Positions 34,877 to 44,484 of a DNA stretch of 64,000 nucleotides are shown piece after piece. Every line of letters begins with the position of its first letter. Within the stretch, counting starts at the first letter, position 1. Below the pieces are notes generated by a model. It saw only the letters and a list, made by a program, of their open reading frames with translations, made no database searches and was not told the DNA's origin. The position numbers and the translations under genes are program-made. The DNA comes from Pseudonocardia sp. C8 (GTDB lineage Bacteria; Actinomycetota; Actinomycetes; Mycobacteriales; Pseudonocardiaceae). The DNA lies in assembly GCF_014267175.1 (NCBI RefSeq), contig NZ_JACMTR010000002.1:3063501-3127500 (forward strand), given 5' to 3'.

Positions 34877-36520
34877 ATGTCCGTGCACCAGCGCGCCGGC
34901 ACCCCGGCCCGCCCCGAGGACCTCGTCGACGTCGACGCGCTGCTCGCCGCGTACTCCGAGGTGCACCCCGACCCGAAGGTCGACGTCCAGCGGGTCGCGT
35001 TCGGCACGTCCGGCCACCGGGGCTCGGCGTTCCTGTCCACCTTCAACGACGACCACATCGCGGCCACGAGCCAGGCCATCGTCGAGTACCGGGCCGCGCA
35101 GGGCACCGACGGGCCGCTGTTCCTGGGCCGGGACTCGCACGCGCTGTCCGAGCCGGCCTGGCTGACCGCGGCCGAGGTGTTCGCCGCGAACGGAGTCGAG
35201 CTCATGATCGACTCCCGGGACGGGCTGACCCCCACCCCGGCGATCTCGCACGCCATCCTGGTCACCAACGCCGGGCGCAGCGCCCACCTGGCCGACGGCG
35301 TCGTCGTCACCCCGTCGCACAACCCGCCCGCCGACGGCGGGTTCAAGTACAACCCGCCGGACGGCGGCCCGGCCGGCACCGAGGCGACGTCGTGGATCGC
35401 GGACCGGGCCAACGAGCTGCTGGAGGCGGGGCTGAAGGGCGTGCGGCGCCGGTCGTTCGACACGGCCGCCGCCGGGCGCTACGACTACCTCGGCGAGTAC
35501 GTGGCCCAGCTCGACCAGGTGCTGGACATGGCGGCGATCCGCGACGCGGGCGTCACGATCGGCGCGGACCCGCTCGGCGGCGCGTCGGTCGACTACTGGG
35601 GCGCGATCGCGGAGCGCTACGGCCTCGACCTGACCGTGGTGAACCCGGCCGTCGACCCGGCGTTCGCGTTCATGACCCTGGACTGGGACGGCAAGATCCG
35701 GATGGACTGCTCGTCGCCGTACGCGATGGCGTCGCTGCGGGAACGGATGGCGAGCGACCCCTCTCCCTTCCGGATCGCCACCGGCAACGACGCCGACGCC
35801 GACCGGCACGGCATCGTCACCGCCGACGGCGGCCTGATGAACCCGAACCACTACCTCGCCGTCGCGATCGGCTACCTCTACGCCCACCGTCCGGGCTGGC
35901 CGGCCACGGCCGGCGTCGGGAAGACCGCCGTCAGCTCGTCGATGATCGACCTGGTGGCCGCGGACCTCGGCCGGACGCTGGTCGAGGTGCCGGTCGGGTT
36001 CAAGTGGTTCGTGCCCGGCCTGCGGTCCGGCGAGATCGGGTTCGGCGGCGAGGAGAGCGCGGGGGCGTCGTTCCTGCGCCGCGACGGCGCGCCGTGGAGC
36101 ACCGACAAGGACGGGCTGCTGCTCGCCCTGCTCGCCTCCGAGATCACCGCGGTCACCGGGCGCACGCCCACCGAGCACTACCGGGAGCTCACCGCACGGT
36201 TCGGCGCCCCCGCCTACGCCCGCACCGACGTCGCCTGCTCGCGCGACGACAAGGCCGCCCTGTCCAAGCTCGACGCGTCGGCGGTGACGGCGACCGAGCT
36301 GGCCGGCGACCCGATCACGGCGAAGCTGACCCGGGCGCCGGGCAACGACGCCCCGATCGGCGGCCTCAAGGTCGTCACCGAGGCGGGCTGGTTCGCGGCC
36401 CGGCCGTCCGGCACCGAGGACGTCTACAAGGTCTACGCCGAGAGCTTCCGCGGCGGCGAGCACCTGGCCCTCATCCAGGCGGAGGCACGTGACGTGGTCG
36501 CCGCCGCGCTGCGTTCCTGA
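34877..36520 (+). CDS. pgm: Phosphoglucomutase (alpha-D-glucose phosphate-specific)
   Basis: A 547-residue enzyme that interconverts glucose 1-phosphate and glucose 6-phosphate. The phosphoserine loop is TPSHNPP (Ser147), the metal loop is [10 protein letters not shown], the sugar loop [10 protein letters not shown], and the phosphate-binding C-terminal domain has [15 protein letters not shown]. The length equals the bacterial Pgm type. The ATG has GGAAGGAA upstream. The polyphosphate glucokinase gene begins 31 bases later, so glucose 6-phosphate formation and use are linked in one unit. Confidence 0.96.
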   Translation: MSVHQRAGTPARPEDLVDVDALLAAYSEVHPDPKVDVQRVAFGTSGHRGSAFLSTFNDDHIAATSQAIVEYRAAQGTDGPLFLGRDSHALSEPAWLTAAEVFAANGVELMIDSRDGLTPTPAISHAILVTNAGRSAHLADGVVVTPSHNPPADGGFKYNPPDGGPAGTEATSWIADRANELLEAGLKGVRRRSFDTAAAGRYDYLGEYVAQLDQVLDMAAIRDAGVTIGADPLGGASVDYWGAIAERYGLDLTVVNPAVDPAFAFMTLDWDGKIRMDCSSPYAMASLRERMASDPSPFRIATGNDADADRHGIVTADGGLMNPNHYLAVAIGYLYAHRPGWPATAGVGKTAVSSSMIDLVAADLGRTLVEVPVGFKWFVPGLRSGEIGFGGEESAGASFLRRDGAPWSTDKDGLLLALLASEITAVTGRTPTEHYRELTARFGAPAYARTDVACSRDDKAALSKLDASAVTATELAGDPITAKLTRAPGNDAPIGGLKVVTEAGWFAARPSGTEDVYKVYAESFRGGEHLALIQAEARDVVAAALRS

Positions 36521-36551
36521 ATCCCCCGTTCCCGAGAGAGGACCCTGCTCC

Positions 36552-37310
36552 GTGAGCACGAAGCACGACCTGGGTTTCGGCATCGACATCGGCGGCTCCG
36601 GCATCAAGGGGGCCCCGGTCGACCTGCAGAAGGGCAAGCTGGCCGAGGACCGCGTGCGGATCCCGACCCCGCAGCCGTCGACGCCGGAGGCGGTCGCGGA
36701 GACCGTGCGGCAGATCCTCGACGAGTTCGGCTGGACCGGCCCGTTCGGCTGCACGTTCCCCGCCGTCGTCCAGCACGGCGTGACCCGCACCGCGGCGAAT
36801 GTCGACCCCTCCTGGATCGACCGCGACGCCGCCGGAGTGCTGCGCAAGGTCACCGGGCGGGACGCGCTGCTCGTCAACGACGCGGACGCCGCCGGGGTCG
36901 CCGAGGTCGAGTTCGGCGCCGCCGGGCGACGCTCCGGGGTGGTGCTGCTGGCGACCCTCGGCACGGGCATCGGGTCCGCCCTGATCGTGGACGGCCACCT
37001 CGTGCCGAACACCGAGCTCGGTCACCTCGAGCTGGACGGCCACGACGCCGAGACCCGCGCCGCGGACTCCGCCCGGGAACGCGAGGACCTCGGCTGGCCG
37101 GAGTGGGGCGAGCGCCTGACCCGCTACTTCACCCACGTCGAGAACCTGCTGTGGCCGGACCTGATCGTGGTCGGCGGCGGGGTCAGCAAGAAGTTCGCCA
37201 AGTGGTCGCCGTACGTGAAGACCCGCACGCGGATGATCCCCGCGACGCTGCTGAACGAGGCGGGGATCATCGGCGCGGCGCTTCTCGCGCACCGGGGTGA
37301 GCGCCGGTAG
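36552..37310 (+). CDS. ppgK: Polyphosphate/ATP glucokinase
   Basis: A 252-residue ROK-family kinase that phosphorylates glucose with polyphosphate or ATP, typical of actinobacteria. The phosphate motif is GIDIGGSGIKGAPVD, the second is LGTGIGSALIVDG, and the glucose site is NTELGHLELDG. The ROK zinc-binding cysteine motif is absent, as in PpgK. The GTG has AGAGGA upstream. It lies downstream of pgm and converges on the reductase gene with a 7-base gap. Confidence 0.95.
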   Translation: MSTKHDLGFGIDIGGSGIKGAPVDLQKGKLAEDRVRIPTPQPSTPEAVAETVRQILDEFGWTGPFGCTFPAVVQHGVTRTAANVDPSWIDRDAAGVLRKVTGRDALLVNDADAAGVAEVEFGAAGRRSGVVLLATLGTGIGSALIVDGHLVPNTELGHLELDGHDAETRAADSAREREDLGWPEWGERLTRYFTHVENLLWPDLIVVGGGVSKKFAKWSPYVKTRTRMIPATLLNEAGIIGAALLAHRGERR

Positions 37311-37317
37311 GCGGCTC

Positions 37318-37863
37318 TCAGGTGATCGGCGGCCCGTAGGTCATCCGGACGACGCCGTTCTCGTACGCCTCGGTCTCCACCAGCCGCAGCGGGATCCGCT
37401 GGCCCTCGGTGAACAGCTTCAGCCCGGAGCCCAGCGCGATCGGGTAGACGAACAGGTTCAGCGTGTCGACCAGGCCGTCGGCGAGCATCGCCCGGACCAG
37501 GGTCGCGCTGCCGCTGACGTAGATGCCGCCGTCGGTGTCGTCCTTGAGCTGCTGGATCCGCTTCGGGTCGTACGGCCCCAGTACCGTCGAGTTCTCCCAC
37601 TCCAGCGGATCGGCCAGTGTGGACGTCACGACGTGCTTGGGCGCCCCGTTGAAGAACGCTCCCCCGGACTCGACGTCGTGCCCGCGGGCCGACCACGCCG
37701 GGTAGAACCCCTCGTAGGTGGTGCGGCCCAGCAGGATCGCCTGGTCGCAGAGCTTGCCGATGGCCTCACCCATACCCTCGGTGAAGCCGAACTCCGCGGT
37801 CCAGGTCGGCTCCTCGATGACGCCGTCGAGGCTCATGAACTCGTGGACGTCGATCGTGCCCAT
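37318..37863 (-). CDS. Dihydrofolate reductase-like (RibD C-terminal) protein
   Basis: A 181-residue DHFR-fold reductase. Marks are FMSLDGVIEEP near the start, LLGRTTYEGF, and the NADPH-side YVSGSATLVRAMLADGLVD. The C-terminus has GLKLFTEGQ. These proteins are abundant in actinobacteria and their substrates are mostly unknown; a true folate role is unlikely. The ATG at 37863 has GGAG upstream. It follows the mannitol-type dehydrogenase on the same strand after 93 bases. Confidence 0.88.
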   Translation of the reverse strand: MGTIDVHEFMSLDGVIEEPTWTAEFGFTEGMGEAIGKLCDQAILLGRTTYEGFYPAWSARGHDVESGGAFFNGAPKHVVTSTLADPLEWENSTVLGPYDPKRIQQLKDDTDGGIYVSGSATLVRAMLADGLVDTLNLFVYPIALGSGLKLFTEGQRIPLRLVETEAYENGVVRMTYGPPIT

Positions 37864-37956
37864 GGTGTCTCCTCTGTTCTTCCGGGGTGGAGGTCTACGG
37901 TTCCGACCGCCCGGGTACGCGGAAATCATCGGCCGCCCGCTCGGGCCCGGGCCGGT

Positions 37957-39426
37957 TCAGGCGAGGCCGGCCACCGTCGCGGCGGCGCCCCGCGCGTACA
38001 GCGACTCCAGCGCGTGCCGGTACGCGCCGGCGAACCGCTCGTCCTCGGCGAGGTCGCCGAACACCGGCCGGTGGCGCAGGAACGCCAGCGGCTCGGTGCG
38101 CTCGCGCCGGGCCAGCGGGGTGAGCTCGGCGGCGAGCCGGTCCTGCTGCGGGACGGGCTCGCCCTGCTCGTCGGTGCCCTCGGCGTACCGGCACCACCCG
38201 GCGACGACGGCGGCCGCCCGGTCCACCGGCCCGCCCGCGGCCAGCTGCTCCCGCACCACCGGCAACAGGAAGATCGAGATCCGGTCGGAGCTGCCGTAGT
38301 TGATCCGCATCAGGGTGTCGGCGACGCCCGGGTTGGCGAACCGCTCCAGCAGCGTGTCCTTGTACGCGTCGAGGTCGATACCGGGCACCGGGCGCAGCGT
38401 CGGCGTGGCCTCGTCGTCCATGTAGCCGCGCAGGAACGCCGCGAACGCTGGGTCCCGGGCGACCTCGTGCACGTAGCGGTGCCCGGCGAGGTAACCGAGG
38501 TAGCCCAGCGCCTGGTGGGTGGCGTTGAGCAGGCGCAGCTTCATGAACTCGTAGGGCACGACGTCGTCGACGAGCTGGACCCCGACCCGCTCGAACTCCG
38601 GGCGGCCCGCGGCGAAGTCGTCCTCGAGCACCCACTGGGAGAACGGCTCGCAGACGACCGGCCAGCCGTCGCGCAGGCCGAACCGCTCGGCCAGCGCCTC
38701 CCGGTCGGCGTCCGCCGTGGCCGGGGTGATCCGGTCCACCATGGAGTTCGGGAAGGTGACGTTCGCGGCGACCCAGGGGCCGAGCTCGGGGTCGCGCAGC
38801 TGGGCGACCCCGGTGACCACCCGGCGGGCCACGTCGCCGTTGCCCTGCATGTTGTCGCAGCTCATGATCGTCAGCGGTCCCGTGCCCCGGTCGCGGCGCC
38901 GGGCCAGGCCCTCGACGACCAGCCCGAACGCGCCGGTCGGGCGGTCCGCGGCGAGGTCGGCCCGGATCCCGGGGAACTCCGGGTCGAACTCGCCGGTCTT
39001 CTGGTCGATCGCGTAGCCGCCCTCGGTGATCGTGAGCGAGACGATCCGGGTGTCCGGGTGCGCGATCCGCTCGATCACCGCCTCCGGGTCGTCGGGCGCG
39101 TACAGGTAGTCCACGAGGGACCCGACCACACGCGGCGCCAGTGACCCGTCGGCCTCCTTGCGGACCAGTGTGTACAGCCCGTCCTGGGCGCGCAGGACGT
39201 CGCGCATCCGGTCGTCCGAGGCGAGCACGCCGACGCCGCAGATGCCCCAGTCCCGGGCCTCGCCCGCCGTGAGCAGCGCGTCGACGTACATCGCCAGGTG
39301 GGCCCGGTGGAACCCGCCGACTCCGATGTGGACGATCCCGGTCCGGACGCCGGACCGGTCGTAGCCGGGGACGTCCACCCCCGGCACGCCCTCGCTCCAG
39401 ATCGTGGCCTCGTCCAGCGAGCGCAT
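37957..39426 (-). CDS. Mannitol dehydrogenase/fructuronate reductase-family protein
   Basis: A 489-residue polyol-specific long-chain dehydrogenase. The nucleotide motif is HIGVGGFHRAHLA, the catalytic Lys region is FMKLRLLNATHQALGYLG, and the site block is NVTFPNSMVDRITP. Members oxidise mannitol, arabinitol or similar polyols, or reduce fructuronate. The order of conserved blocks fits mannitol 2-dehydrogenase best, but the substrate is not settled. The ATG at 39426 is preferred to GTG 39435. It is divergent from the XRE-TetR regulator, 193 bases away. Confidence 0.9.
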   Translation of the reverse strand: MRSLDEATIWSEGVPGVDVPGYDRSGVRTGIVHIGVGGFHRAHLAMYVDALLTAGEARDWGICGVGVLASDDRMRDVLRAQDGLYTLVRKEADGSLAPRVVGSLVDYLYAPDDPEAVIERIAHPDTRIVSLTITEGGYAIDQKTGEFDPEFPGIRADLAADRPTGAFGLVVEGLARRRDRGTGPLTIMSCDNMQGNGDVARRVVTGVAQLRDPELGPWVAANVTFPNSMVDRITPATADADREALAERFGLRDGWPVVCEPFSQWVLEDDFAAGRPEFERVGVQLVDDVVPYEFMKLRLLNATHQALGYLGYLAGHRYVHEVARDPAFAAFLRGYMDDEATPTLRPVPGIDLDAYKDTLLERFANPGVADTLMRINYGSSDRISIFLLPVVREQLAAGGPVDRAAAVVAGWCRYAEGTDEQGEPVPQQDRLAAELTPLARRERTEPLAFLRHRPVFGDLAEDERFAGAYRHALESLYARGAAATVAGLA

Positions 39427-39582
39427 GGTTCCCACTTCCCGGGTTCGGCTCCGTCGGCGCGGACAACGCGACCGACCCTACCGCGCCGGAGGTCCCCCGT
39501 GCCGACCTCGGCCGCAAGCTGAACGGCGCGCCGGTCAGTAATCGCAAGCATGCCTGTGCACTGGGGTTTTCCGGAACGATCC

Positions 39583-39612
39583 TTGCGATCAGCGCAAGTC
39601 CGCCCTTAAGGT
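39583..39612 (+). promoter_or_regulatory. Promoter and operator of the XRE-TetR/carnitine operon
   Basis: A -35 TTGCGA (39583-39588) and -10 TAAGGT (39607-39612) are 18 bases apart; the ATG follows 7 bases later. The -35 is part of a palindrome TTGCGATCAGCGCAA (39583-39597). ATCGCAAG at 39541-39548 pairs with CTTGCGAT at 39582-39589. These are good candidate sites for autoregulation by the TetR-type product. Confidence 0.6.
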
Positions 39613-39619
39613 CCCCGCC

Positions 39620-40528
39620 ATGACCGCTCCCCCTCCGGCCCCGCCCGGCGACGACGCCGTCGCCGCCCGGGTGCGCGAGCTGCTGGACCGGGACGGGTGG
39701 ACCCAGCGCCGGTTCGCCGCGGCCATCGGGCTCGACGAGACGAAGCTGTCGAAGTCGCTCGCCGGCCGCCGCCGGTTCGCCGCGGGCGAGCTGGTCGCGA
39801 TCGCCGACGTCACCGGCGAGACGGTGAACCGGCTGCTGCACGGCCGCGACGACGCGCGCACCCACACCGCCGTGCCGGGCGGCTCGGCCGCGCCGCGCAG
39901 CACGGCCGCGCCGCAGGGGTCCCGCGAGACACGGCGCCGGATCCTCGAGGCGGCCTGGGTCCTGATCGCCGACCGCGGATACCACCGGGTGCGGACCTCG
40001 GACGTCGCCCGGGCCTGCGGGACCAGCCCGGCCACCATCCACTACCACTTCCCGAGCCGGTCGGCCCTGCTCGACGAGGCGTTGCGGCACAACGTGAAGC
40101 TCGCCTTCGACCGGCAGGTCGCCGAGCTCGGGGAGATCGCCGACCCGCACGTGCGGCTGCTGCGGCTGATCGACCTGCAGCTGCCGGAGGGCGAGCTGCT
40201 GCGCCGCGAGTGGTCGATCTGGATCCAGGTCTGGGCCGAGTCGGCGATCGACCCCACCCGGCGCGGGCTGTACTGGGACTCCTACGACCGCTGGTACCGC
40301 AGCGTGGCCATGACCCTGGCCGACGGCGCCCGGACCGGCGTGTTCGTCCCCGGGGCCGAGGCGCTCGCCCGCCCGCTCACCGCGCTCGTCGACGGCCTCG
40401 GCATCCAGGTCATGGCCGGGACGCCCGGCGCCGCCTGCGCCGAGATGCGCGCGGTGCTGCACGACTACATCGACCGGGCCGTGCTCGGCGGTCCGGGAAC
40501 CACCACCGACCGGACGGAGACCGGATGA
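39620..40528 (+). CDS. XRE-TetR fusion transcriptional regulator
   Basis: A 302-residue regulator with two DNA-binding parts. Residues 15-72 look like a lambda-repressor/XRE helix-turn-helix ([20 protein letters not shown]). After a Ser/Ala/Pro linker, residues 103-300 form a TetR protein ([18 protein letters not shown], then [21 protein letters not shown]). It is the first gene of the carnitine-type operon, and its stop overlaps the next ATG. It is probably an autoregulated repressor with a carnitine-pathway ligand; this is inference from position. A leaderless promoter with palindromes precedes it. Confidence 0.9.
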   Translation: MTAPPPAPPGDDAVAARVRELLDRDGWTQRRFAAAIGLDETKLSKSLAGRRRFAAGELVAIADVTGETVNRLLHGRDDARTHTAVPGGSAAPRSTAAPQGSRETRRRILEAAWVLIADRGYHRVRTSDVARACGTSPATIHYHFPSRSALLDEALRHNVKLAFDRQVAELGEIADPHVRLLRLIDLQLPEGELLRREWSIWIQVWAESAIDPTRRGLYWDSYDRWYRSVAMTLADGARTGVFVPGAEALARPLTALVDGLGIQVMAGTPGAACAEMRAVLHDYIDRAVLGGPGTTTDRTETG

Positions 40529-41418
40529 ACCGTGACGTCATCATCACCTGCGCGGTGACCGGAGCCGGGGACACCCCGGGCCGGAGCCCGCACGTGCCCG
40601 TCACCCCGGCGGCGATCGCTGCCGACGCGATCGCCGCGGCCCGCGCGGGCGCCGCCGTCGTGCACATCCACGTGCGCGACCCCGAGACCGGCGACCCGTC
40701 CCGGGCCGTCGAGCTCTACCGCGACACGGTCACCCGCATCCGGGACGCGGGCGTCGACGTCGTGCTGAACCTGACCGCCGGCATGGGCGGCGACCTGGTG
40801 ATCGATGCCGAGGACCCGCTGAAGCCGGTCGACGGCACCGACCTGGTCAACGCCCTCGAGCGGCTCCCGCACGTCGAGGAGCTGCTCCCGGACATCTGCA
40901 CGCTCGACTGCGGCTCGCTGAACTTCGGCGAGGGCAACCAGCTCTACGTGTCCACACCGGACATGTTGCGGACCGGGGCGAAGCGCGTGCAGGAGCTCGG
41001 CGTGAAGCCCGAGCTGGAGATCTTCGACACCGGCCAGCTGTGGTTCGCGTCCACGATGGTCGACGAGGGCCTGATCGACGCCCCGCCGCTGTTCCAGCTG
41101 TGCATGGGCATCCCGTACGGCGCCCCGGCAGACCCCGGCGTGCTGGCCGCGATGGTGAACCTGCTGCCCGCGGGCGCCAACTTCGCGTCGTTCGCGATCG
41201 GCCGCGACCAGCTGCCGTGGGTGGCGCAGTCGATGCTGCTCGGCGGGCACGTCCGGGTCGGGCTGGAGGACAACCTCTACCTCTCCCGCGGGGTGAAGGC
41301 CACCAACGAGCAGCTGACCGAGCGCGCGGTGCAGATCGTGCAGGATCTCGGCGGCACGGTCGCGACGCCGGACCGCGCGCGCGAGATCCTCGGGCTGGCG
41401 GAGCGGGCCGATGGCTGA
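40525..41418 (+). CDS. BKACE-family enzyme, likely 3-dehydrocarnitine cleavage
   Basis: A 297-residue beta-keto acid cleavage enzyme (DUF849). Zinc ligands are seen in VVHIHVRD (His47, His49) and [11 protein letters not shown]. These enzymes use acetyl-CoA to cleave a beta-keto acid. The [19 protein letters not shown] start and the next gene (carnitine dehydrogenase) point to 3-dehydrocarnitine plus acetyl-CoA giving betainyl-CoA and acetoacetate. The ATG overlaps the regulator stop (ATGA). The substrate is inferred from context; the enzyme family is firm. Confidence 0.9.
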   Translation: MNRDVIITCAVTGAGDTPGRSPHVPVTPAAIAADAIAAARAGAAVVHIHVRDPETGDPSRAVELYRDTVTRIRDAGVDVVLNLTAGMGGDLVIDAEDPLKPVDGTDLVNALERLPHVEELLPDICTLDCGSLNFGEGNQLYVSTPDMLRTGAKRVQELGVKPELEIFDTGQLWFASTMVDEGLIDAPPLFQLCMGIPYGAPADPGVLAAMVNLLPAGANFASFAIGRDQLPWVAQSMLLGGHVRVGLEDNLYLSRGVKATNEQLTERAVQIVQDLGGTVATPDRAREILGLAERADG

Positions 41419-42400
41419 GCGCGGCGGGACCGGCGCGCCGGCGGGCCTCCCGCCGGTGTCCTCGATCGGCACGGTGGCGTGCATCGGCGCCGGGGTCATC
41501 GGGGCCGGATGGGCGGCGTACTACCTGGCCCGCGGGCTGCGGGTGCGGGCCTGGGACCCGGCTCCCGACGCCGCGGAGAGGCTGCGCCGGGTGGTCGACG
41601 CGGCCTGGCCCGCGCTCACCGAGCTCGGCCTCGCCGACGGCGCGGACCGCGACGCCCTGACCGTGCACCCGACCGTCGCCGAGGCCGTCGCGGGCGCCGG
41701 GTTCGTCCAGGAGAGCGCCCCGGAGGACCTGGCGCTCAAGCGGTCGCTGCTCGCCGAGCTGGCCGCCGAGACCGGGCCGGACGTCGTGGTCGCGTCGTCG
41801 ACCTCGGGGTTCCCGATGACCGACATGGCCACCGATGCCGGCGACGGTTCCCGGCTGGTGGTCGGGCACCCGTTCAACCCGCCGTACCTGATCCCGCTGG
41901 TCGAGGTCGTCGGCGGGGAGCGGAGCGCGCCGTGGGCGGTGGCCCGGGCCGCGGAGTTCTACCGCCACGCCGGCAAGTCGGTGATCGAGATGGAGCGGGA
42001 GCTGCCCGGGTTCATCGCGAACCGGCTGCAGGAGGCGATCTGGCGCGAGGCGCTGCACATGGTCGCCGCCGGCGAGGCCACCCCCGAGGAGATCGACCGC
42101 TCGATCACCGACGGGCCCGGCCTGCGCTGGCCGGTGCACGGTCCGTGCCTGACCTTCCACCTCGCGGGCGGCGAGGGCGGGATGGCGCACATGCTGGACC
42201 ACTTCGGACCGTCGTTGAAGGCACCGTGGACCCGGCTGGACGCGCCCGAGCTGACGCCCGCCCTGCGCGACGACATGGTCGCCGGGGCCGAGGTCAGCGC
42301 CGGCGGCCGGCCGATGGCCGAGCTCGTCGCCGAGCGGGACCGGGCGGTGATCGCCGTCCGGCGTGCGGTCGAGGCGGCGCGCGCGGCAGGGCGCCCGTGA
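41411..42400 (+). CDS. lcdH: L-carnitine 3-dehydrogenase
   Basis: A 329-residue NAD-dependent enzyme of the 3-hydroxyacyl-CoA dehydrogenase superfamily that oxidises carnitine to 3-dehydrocarnitine. The Rossmann motif is [10 protein letters not shown] (residues 25-34). Catalytic marks are [10 protein letters not shown] and [15 protein letters not shown]. The C-terminal part [19 protein letters not shown] and [11 protein letters not shown] follows the carnitine dehydrogenase pattern rather than that of acyl-CoA dehydrogenases. It overlaps the BKACE gene by 8 bases and the thioesterase gene by 4. Confidence 0.88.
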   Translation: MAERGGTGAPAGLPPVSSIGTVACIGAGVIGAGWAAYYLARGLRVRAWDPAPDAAERLRRVVDAAWPALTELGLADGADRDALTVHPTVAEAVAGAGFVQESAPEDLALKRSLLAELAAETGPDVVVASSTSGFPMTDMATDAGDGSRLVVGHPFNPPYLIPLVEVVGGERSAPWAVARAAEFYRHAGKSVIEMERELPGFIANRLQEAIWREALHMVAAGEATPEEIDRSITDGPGLRWPVHGPCLTFHLAGGEGGMAHMLDHFGPSLKAPWTRLDAPELTPALRDDMVAGAEVSAGGRPMAELVAERDRAVIAVRRAVEAARAAGRP

Positions 42401-42858
42401 CCCCGCTGCGGCACCACGACGTCGTCCGCCCGGAGTGGATCGACTACAACGGGCACCTCTCCGAGCCCTACTACGTGCTGGTGTTCGGGGACGCGACGAC
42501 CACCCTCATGGACCACGCCGGGATGGGTGAGCGCTACCGGTCGGAGACCGGGTGCTCGCTGTACACGGTCGAGGCGCACGTGCGCTACCTGCACGAGGTC
42601 GGCCCGGACGCCGCGCTCGAGGTGCGCACCCGGGTGCTGGGCCGGGACGCCAAGCGGCTGCGGCTCTGGCACGAGCTCCACGCCGAGGGCCGGCTCGTGG
42701 CCACCGAGGAGCTCATGTGCCTGCACGTCGGCCCGGACGGCACCCGGCCTTTCCCGGACGGCGTCGCCGGAACGCTCGACGCGCTGGCCGCCAGCACGTC
42801 CGGCCCGGCCCCCGACCACGCCGGCCGGGCGATCCGCGACCTGGGTCCGGGACGGTGA
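42397..42858 (+). CDS. Hotdog thioesterase, likely betainyl-CoA thioesterase
   Basis: A 153-residue single hotdog domain. The catalytic segment RPEWIDYNGHLSEPYY (Asp16) and TRVLGRDAKRLRL match 4-hydroxybenzoyl-CoA-type thioesterases. In carnitine loci this gene releases glycine betaine from betainyl-CoA. It starts at a GTG overlapping the dehydrogenase stop, so the three enzymes are made together. Activity is inferred from neighbours. Confidence 0.85.
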   Translation: MTPLRHHDVVRPEWIDYNGHLSEPYYVLVFGDATTTLMDHAGMGERYRSETGCSLYTVEAHVRYLHEVGPDAALEVRTRVLGRDAKRLRLWHELHAEGRLVATEELMCLHVGPDGTRPFPDGVAGTLDALAASTSGPAPDHAGRAIRDLGPGR

Positions 42859-42933
42859 TGCGCCGGCCCCCGAGCTGAGTCCCGTTCGCGGTCCCGGTCC
42901 TGGCCGGGGCCCTGCTCCGAGGAGACACCTTTC

Positions 42934-44484
42934 ATGATGAGCCCGACAGCGACGTCGTTCTCACGGCGCCGCCTGCTCGGCGGAGCGGCCGGCCTGGCCG
43001 CCGCGGCGTTCCTCACCGGCTGCGGCGGCCCCGCCGCGGCCCGGGACGCCGGCCCGCCGCGCCGCGGCGGAGTCCTGCGCGTCGGGGTGACCGGGGGCGG
43101 CGCCTCCGACACCCTCGACCCGCACAGCCCGGCGACCAACCCGGACATCGCCCGCACCCTCAGCCTGTACGAACCGCTGCTGCACTGGGACGACGCCTAC
43201 ACCCTGCAGCCCGCCGTCGCCGAGGCCGTCCGCCCGGAACCGGGTGCCCGCGCCTGGACCGCGACCATCCGGGCCGGGATCACCTTCCACGACGGCCGCC
43301 CGGTCACCCCGGACGACGTCGTCGCGACCTTCGCCCGGATCACCGACCCGGACGACCCCAAGTCCGGGGCCTCGCAGTTCGGGATCCTCGACCGGGTCGT
43401 CGTGGCCGGCGACCGGCAGGTCCGCTTCGAGCTGACCGAGCCGTCTCCGGTGTTCGACCAGTACCTGGCCGAGTACTCGTGCGGCATCGTGCCCGCGGAC
43501 TTCGACGTGTCCCGCCCGGTCGGCACCGGCGCGTTCCGGTTCGAGTCGTTCACCGCGGGCCAGCAGAGCGCGTTCGTCCGCCACGACGGCTACTGGCGGC
43601 CCGGCCAGCCCCACCTCGACCGGCTCGAGCTGATCAACTTCGCCGAGGACGACGCCCGCATCAACGCGCTGCTCTCCGGCCAGGTCGACGCGATCGACCA
43701 GGTCCCGCTGTCGCTCACCGAGGTCGTCGGGTCCTACGAGTCGGTGCGGCTGCTCACCTCGGAGACCGGGTCGTGGCTGCCGTTCACCATGCGGGTCGAC
43801 GTCGCGCCGTTCGACGACGTCCGCGTCCGCCAGGCGCTGCGGCTGATCGCCGGCCGCGACGAGATGCTGAACCAGGTGCTGTCCGGCCTGGGTGCCCGCG
43901 CGGTCGACCTCTACGCCCGCTACGACCCCCAGTACCTGGCCCCGCAGCGCGAGCAGGACCTCGAACGGGCCCGCGACCTGCTGTCGGCGGCCGGGCGGCC
44001 GAACCTCGCGCTCGAGCTGGTCACCTCCCCGATCCAGGCCGGCACGGTCGAGGCCGCCCAGGTGTTCGCCACCCAGGCGCGTGCGGCCGGCGTCGAGATC
44101 GGCCTGCGCCGGGTCGACACCTCGACCTTCTTCTCCGACCAGTACCTGCAGTGGGAGTTCGCGCAGAGCTTCTGGAACACCCGCAACTACCTCCCGCAGG
44201 CGTCGTCGTCCTCGATGCCGGACTCGCCGTTCAACGAGACGCACTGGGAGGACGCCGAGTACCAGGCCGTCGTCCGCCGGGCCCGCTCCGAGCTGGACCC
44301 GGCCGTGCGGGCCCGGCTGGTCCGGCAGGCCCAGCAGATCGAGTTCGACCGGGGCGGCTACCTCATCTGGGGCTTCCCGGACCGGGTCGACGCCCACCAG
44401 GCCTACGTCGGCGGGCTCGTCCCCAACCGGACCGGGCTGTCGCTGTCCGGCTACGAGTTCCGGAAGGCGTGGGTGAACGCATGA
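42934..44484 (+). CDS. ABC importer solute-binding lipoprotein (family 5, peptide/opine type)
   Basis: A 516-residue SBP family 5 protein. The N-terminus has a twin-arginine pattern SRRRLLGG and a lipobox FLTGC, so it is a Tat-exported lipoprotein. Family marks are LYEPLLHWDD, GITFHDGRPVTPDDVV and a C-terminal EFDRGGYLIWGFPD. GAGGAG precedes the ATG. It lies 75 bases after the carnitine enzymes and starts a four-gene importer set. Family 5 binders take peptides, opines or other amphoteric molecules; here the ligand may be carnitine-related. Confidence 0.92.
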   Translation: MMSPTATSFSRRRLLGGAAGLAAAAFLTGCGGPAAARDAGPPRRGGVLRVGVTGGGASDTLDPHSPATNPDIARTLSLYEPLLHWDDAYTLQPAVAEAVRPEPGARAWTATIRAGITFHDGRPVTPDDVVATFARITDPDDPKSGASQFGILDRVVVAGDRQVRFELTEPSPVFDQYLAEYSCGIVPADFDVSRPVGTGAFRFESFTAGQQSAFVRHDGYWRPGQPHLDRLELINFAEDDARINALLSGQVDAIDQVPLSLTEVVGSYESVRLLTSETGSWLPFTMRVDVAPFDDVRVRQALRLIAGRDEMLNQVLSGLGARAVDLYARYDPQYLAPQREQDLERARDLLSAAGRPNLALELVTSPIQAGTVEAAQVFATQARAAGVEIGLRRVDTSTFFSDQYLQWEFAQSFWNTRNYLPQASSSSMPDSPFNETHWEDAEYQAVVRRARSELDPAVRARLVRQAQQIEFDRGGYLIWGFPDRVDAHQAYVGGLVPNRTGLSLSGYEFRKAWVNA

